DNA from: CAYXGE01 sp964464435
GTDB lineage: Bacteria > Pseudomonadota > Gammaproteobacteria > Burkholderiales > Methylophilaceae
DNA: 17,279 bases
Direction: 5' to 3'
Assembly (NCBI GenBank): GCA_964464435.1
Contig: CAYXGE010000041.1
Location: 1-17,279 of the forward strand
Part shown: piece after piece, positions 15,536-17,279 of the stretch
How the letters are laid out: every line of letters begins with the position of its first letter
Position numbering within the stretch: the stretch's first letter is position 1
Position numbers and translations under genes: made by a program
Notes under the pieces: generated by a model
Told to the model about the DNA's origin: nothing
Databases searched by the model: none
What the model saw: only the letters and a program-made list of their open reading frames with translations

Positions 15536-15542
15536 CCTCCTT
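15536..15542 (-). promoter_or_regulatory. Shine-Dalgarno of the symporter embedded in the ubiB stop
   Basis: The minus strand reads TAAGGAGG, where TAA (15541–15543) is the ubiB stop and AAGGAGG is a consensus ribosome-binding site six bases ahead of the GTG start. The arrangement decides the start codon and implies reinitiation or coupling. Confidence 0.85.
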
Positions 15543-17103
15543 AAAAGTGTGCGTTAGTTAAAATAATAGTTAACTGCAAACAAATGACTAAAACAATCCC
15601 AATACCAATGATTTTTACCCAATATTTGATTGTTTGTTGTTCTTTGCGTAAGGCGTTCAGTTCTTCAACACTGATGCTTGGCAAATGATTCTTGGCAAGG
15701 TTTTGCGTATATTGCTCATGCATTAGGCGCGGTAGTTGTGGCAGGGTTTTAGCAATATGTGGCAATTCATTTTTTAGATTTTTCACAATACTTCGCCAGC
15801 CAACTTGCTCGCTCATCCAGCGTCTTAAGAATGGGCTTGCGCTTTGCCATAAGTCCAAATCAGGGTCGAGTTCACGCCCTAAGCCTTCAATATTGAGTAG
15901 AGTTTTTTGTAGCATAATCAATTGAGGTTGAATAATCACACCAAATCTGCGTGCCATTTGAAACAAACTGAGCAGGGTACGGGCAAATGAAATATCTTTA
16001 ATGGGTTTGTCAAAAATCGGCTCACAAATGGCACGCACTGCGGTTTCTAACTCATCACGACGCGTATCCGCAGGCACCCAGCCTGAATCAATATGGGCTT
16101 GGGCAACATCACGATAATCGCGATTAAAAAAGGCTAGAAAATTGCGTGCTAGGTAATATTTGTCGGTGTCATTAAGTGTGCCCATAATGCCAAAGTCTAA
16201 AGCAATATAATGCCCTTTATATGGGCTATCCACTGCAATTTGAATGTTGCCTGGATGCATGTCGGCATGAAAAAAACCATCTCTAAATACTTGGGTAAAA
16301 AATACCTCAACGCCATCTTTTGCAAGTTTGGGTATATTAATACCATGAGCGATTAAAGCATCGCGTTGGCTAATTGGTATGCCATGCATACGTTGCATGA
16401 CCATCACTTCTTTGCGACACCAATCCCAATAAACTTCAGGTACCAGCAACACTTTTTTATCGGCAAAGTTTCTGCCTAATTGGCTGCAGTTAGCTGCTTC
16501 AAGGGTTAAGTCCAGTTCGCTTTCGGTATGTCTAGCAAATTCTGCAACTAGCTCTCGCGGCTTTAAACGTCTTACCTCGCTTGAAATGGCACGCATGATA
16601 GACGCTATGGTATCCATCAACTGCAAATCTTTGGCGATGGTTTTTTCGATATTGGGACGCAATACTTTAACCGCTACTTCTTGCCCATTGGACAATCTCG
16701 CAAAGTGCACTTGTGCTACAGATGCACTAGCAATGGGTGTAGGGTTAAACTCACTAAAGATTTCAGATAGCGCTTGCCCATAGCTGGACTCAATAATTAG
16801 TCGCACTTGGTCAAAAGCAAATGGAGGCACTTGGTCTTGAAGCTTGGCTAATTCATCAGCAATATCAAGGGGAATCAGGTCACGCCTTGTTGAAAGCATT
16901 TGCCCAAATTTTACAAAAATGGGACCTAAGCTTTCGAGCGCTAGACGTAGCCTTTCGCCGCGGGGGGTATTTAAATTACGCCAAAAAAATAAGGTGTTAA
17001 ATATGCGATGAATAAGCTTAAGTTTTCCATGAGAAAAAATAAGCTCATCCAGACCGTAACGAATGACGTGGTATAAAATTTTAATCAGACGAAATAGGCG
17101 CAT
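15541..17103 (-). CDS. ubiB: Ubiquinone biosynthesis protein UbiB (ABC1/ADCK atypical kinase)
   Basis: A 520-residue protein-kinase-like ATPase needed for ubiquinone synthesis, membrane-associated. Family hallmarks: the KxGQ motif KFGQ (65–68) in the N-terminal extension, the Ala-rich nucleotide loop ASASVAQVH (125–133) in place of a Gly-rich loop, VAVK with Lys146, the ESELD motif near 194–198, HADMHPGN (279–286) and DFG (303–305). The C-terminus shows one clear transmembrane segment (about 495–517) and then ends, so it is slightly shorter than the E. coli protein, which has two. It starts three bases after the ubiJ stop, in the usual ubiE–ubiJ–ubiB order, and is followed by a coupled symporter gene. 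Confidence 0.96.
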   Translation of the reverse strand: MRLFRLIKILYHVIRYGLDELIFSHGKLKLIHRIFNTLFFWRNLNTPRGERLRLALESLGPIFVKFGQMLSTRRDLIPLDIADELAKLQDQVPPFAFDQVRLIIESSYGQALSEIFSEFNPTPIASASVAQVHFARLSNGQEVAVKVLRPNIEKTIAKDLQLMDTIASIMRAISSEVRRLKPRELVAEFARHTESELDLTLEAANCSQLGRNFADKKVLLVPEVYWDWCRKEVMVMQRMHGIPISQRDALIAHGINIPKLAKDGVEVFFTQVFRDGFFHADMHPGNIQIAVDSPYKGHYIALDFGIMGTLNDTDKYYLARNFLAFFNRDYRDVAQAHIDSGWVPADTRRDELETAVRAICEPIFDKPIKDISFARTLLSLFQMARRFGVIIQPQLIMLQKTLLNIEGLGRELDPDLDLWQSASPFLRRWMSEQVGWRSIVKNLKNELPHIAKTLPQLPRLMHEQYTQNLAKNHLPSISVEELNALRKEQQTIKYWVKIIGIGIVLVICLQLTIILTNAHF

Positions 17104-17106
17104 GGC

Positions 17107-17279
17107 TTACTTGTCTTGATTAATGGAGGCTTGGGCCAGTTTGTCTAAACGCTTTTCTAACCTATCCACATCTTCACGCAAGGTATTGACTGCTTGATTA
17201 AACCGCTCAATATGTACTTGTTTGGCGAGTAATGGATTTTCTTCTTGCCAATATTCAGAAGCCATTTGCGCTAAATTGA
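17107..17279 (-). CDS. ubiJ: Ubiquinone biosynthesis accessory factor UbiJ (3' end only)
   Basis: The last 56 or so codons are in the window and the 5' end is beyond the right edge. The translated tail runs through EENPLLAKQVHIERFNQAV to LREDVDRLEKRLDKL and ends in NQDK. This is a charged heptad-like coiled coil matching the C-terminus of UbiJ (YigP), whose missing N-terminal part would be an SCP2-like lipid-binding domain. Family knowledge: UbiJ is a non-enzymatic, lipid-binding member of the soluble ubiquinone-biosynthesis complex. The stop is three bases ahead of the ubiB ATG. ubiE would be expected next, outside the window. Confidence 0.9.
   Translation of the reverse strand, partial: NLAQMASEYWQEENPLLAKQVHIERFNQAVNTLREDVDRLEKRLDKLAQASINQDK

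Noticed and set aside
1..17279. Mobile element, prophage, CRISPR or defence-system content.
   Set aside because: No transposase, integrase, repeat array, long terminal inverted repeats or defence gene family was recognised. Almost every kilobase is accounted for by housekeeping or transport genes.

Overview
The window reads as ordinary chromosomal backbone of a betaproteobacterium. The main evidence is the conserved run lolB–ispE–tRNA-Gln–prs–rplY–pth, with ychF just beyond it, plus a ubiJ–ubiB pair. By eye the base composition is slightly AT-rich (not counted). The gene set and protein styles make a methylotrophic member of the Methylophilaceae (Methylotenera/Methylophilus-like) my best guess. 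That is an inference from recollection, not something I could test. I see no insertion sequence, integrase, CRISPR array or phage gene.

Left part (1–3170): the 5' end of ychF (minus strand, cut by the window edge) is followed by a long plus-strand gene for a membrane-anchored CHASE–PAS–GGDEF–EAL protein. It turns over cyclic di-GMP and sits between pth and ychF, which are neighbours in many proteobacteria.

Middle part, minus strand (8956 down to 3175): a secreted TPR protein, lolB, ispE, tRNA-Gln(TTG), prs, rplY and pth. The first three genes are separated by 12-base gaps, and the tRNA starts 5 bases after the ispE stop. Three good intrinsic terminators then punctuate the run: after the tRNA, after prs and after rplY. 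The last two have T-tracts that directly touch the Shine-Dalgarno-like sequences of rplY and pth. These two genes must therefore rely on read-through or on promoters that overlap the hairpins.

Centre-right, plus strand (9232–14051): a strong sigma-70-type promoter with an overlapping inverted repeat precedes a compact operon. It encodes an ABC ATPase, a six-span ABC-2 permease, a GldG-type auxiliary membrane protein, a DUF4340 membrane protein and mutM (Fpg DNA glycosylase). The first four form an uncharacterised transporter resembling the Bacteroidetes GldAFG complex. The last two junctions overlap or nearly touch, which suggests translational coupling.

Right end, minus strand (17279 down to 14060): the end of ubiJ, then ubiB, then a sodium:solute symporter with a GTG start. 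The symporter's perfect Shine-Dalgarno sequence overlaps the ubiB stop codon. The symporter converges on mutM, and one hairpin is shared exactly by the last ten bases of both genes.

The most interesting items are the Gld-like transporter–mutM operon with its operator-like repeat and upstream mini-ORF, the repeated terminator/Shine-Dalgarno arrangement at rplY and pth, and the transporter coupled to the ubiquinone genes. No obviously new defence or mobile system is present.
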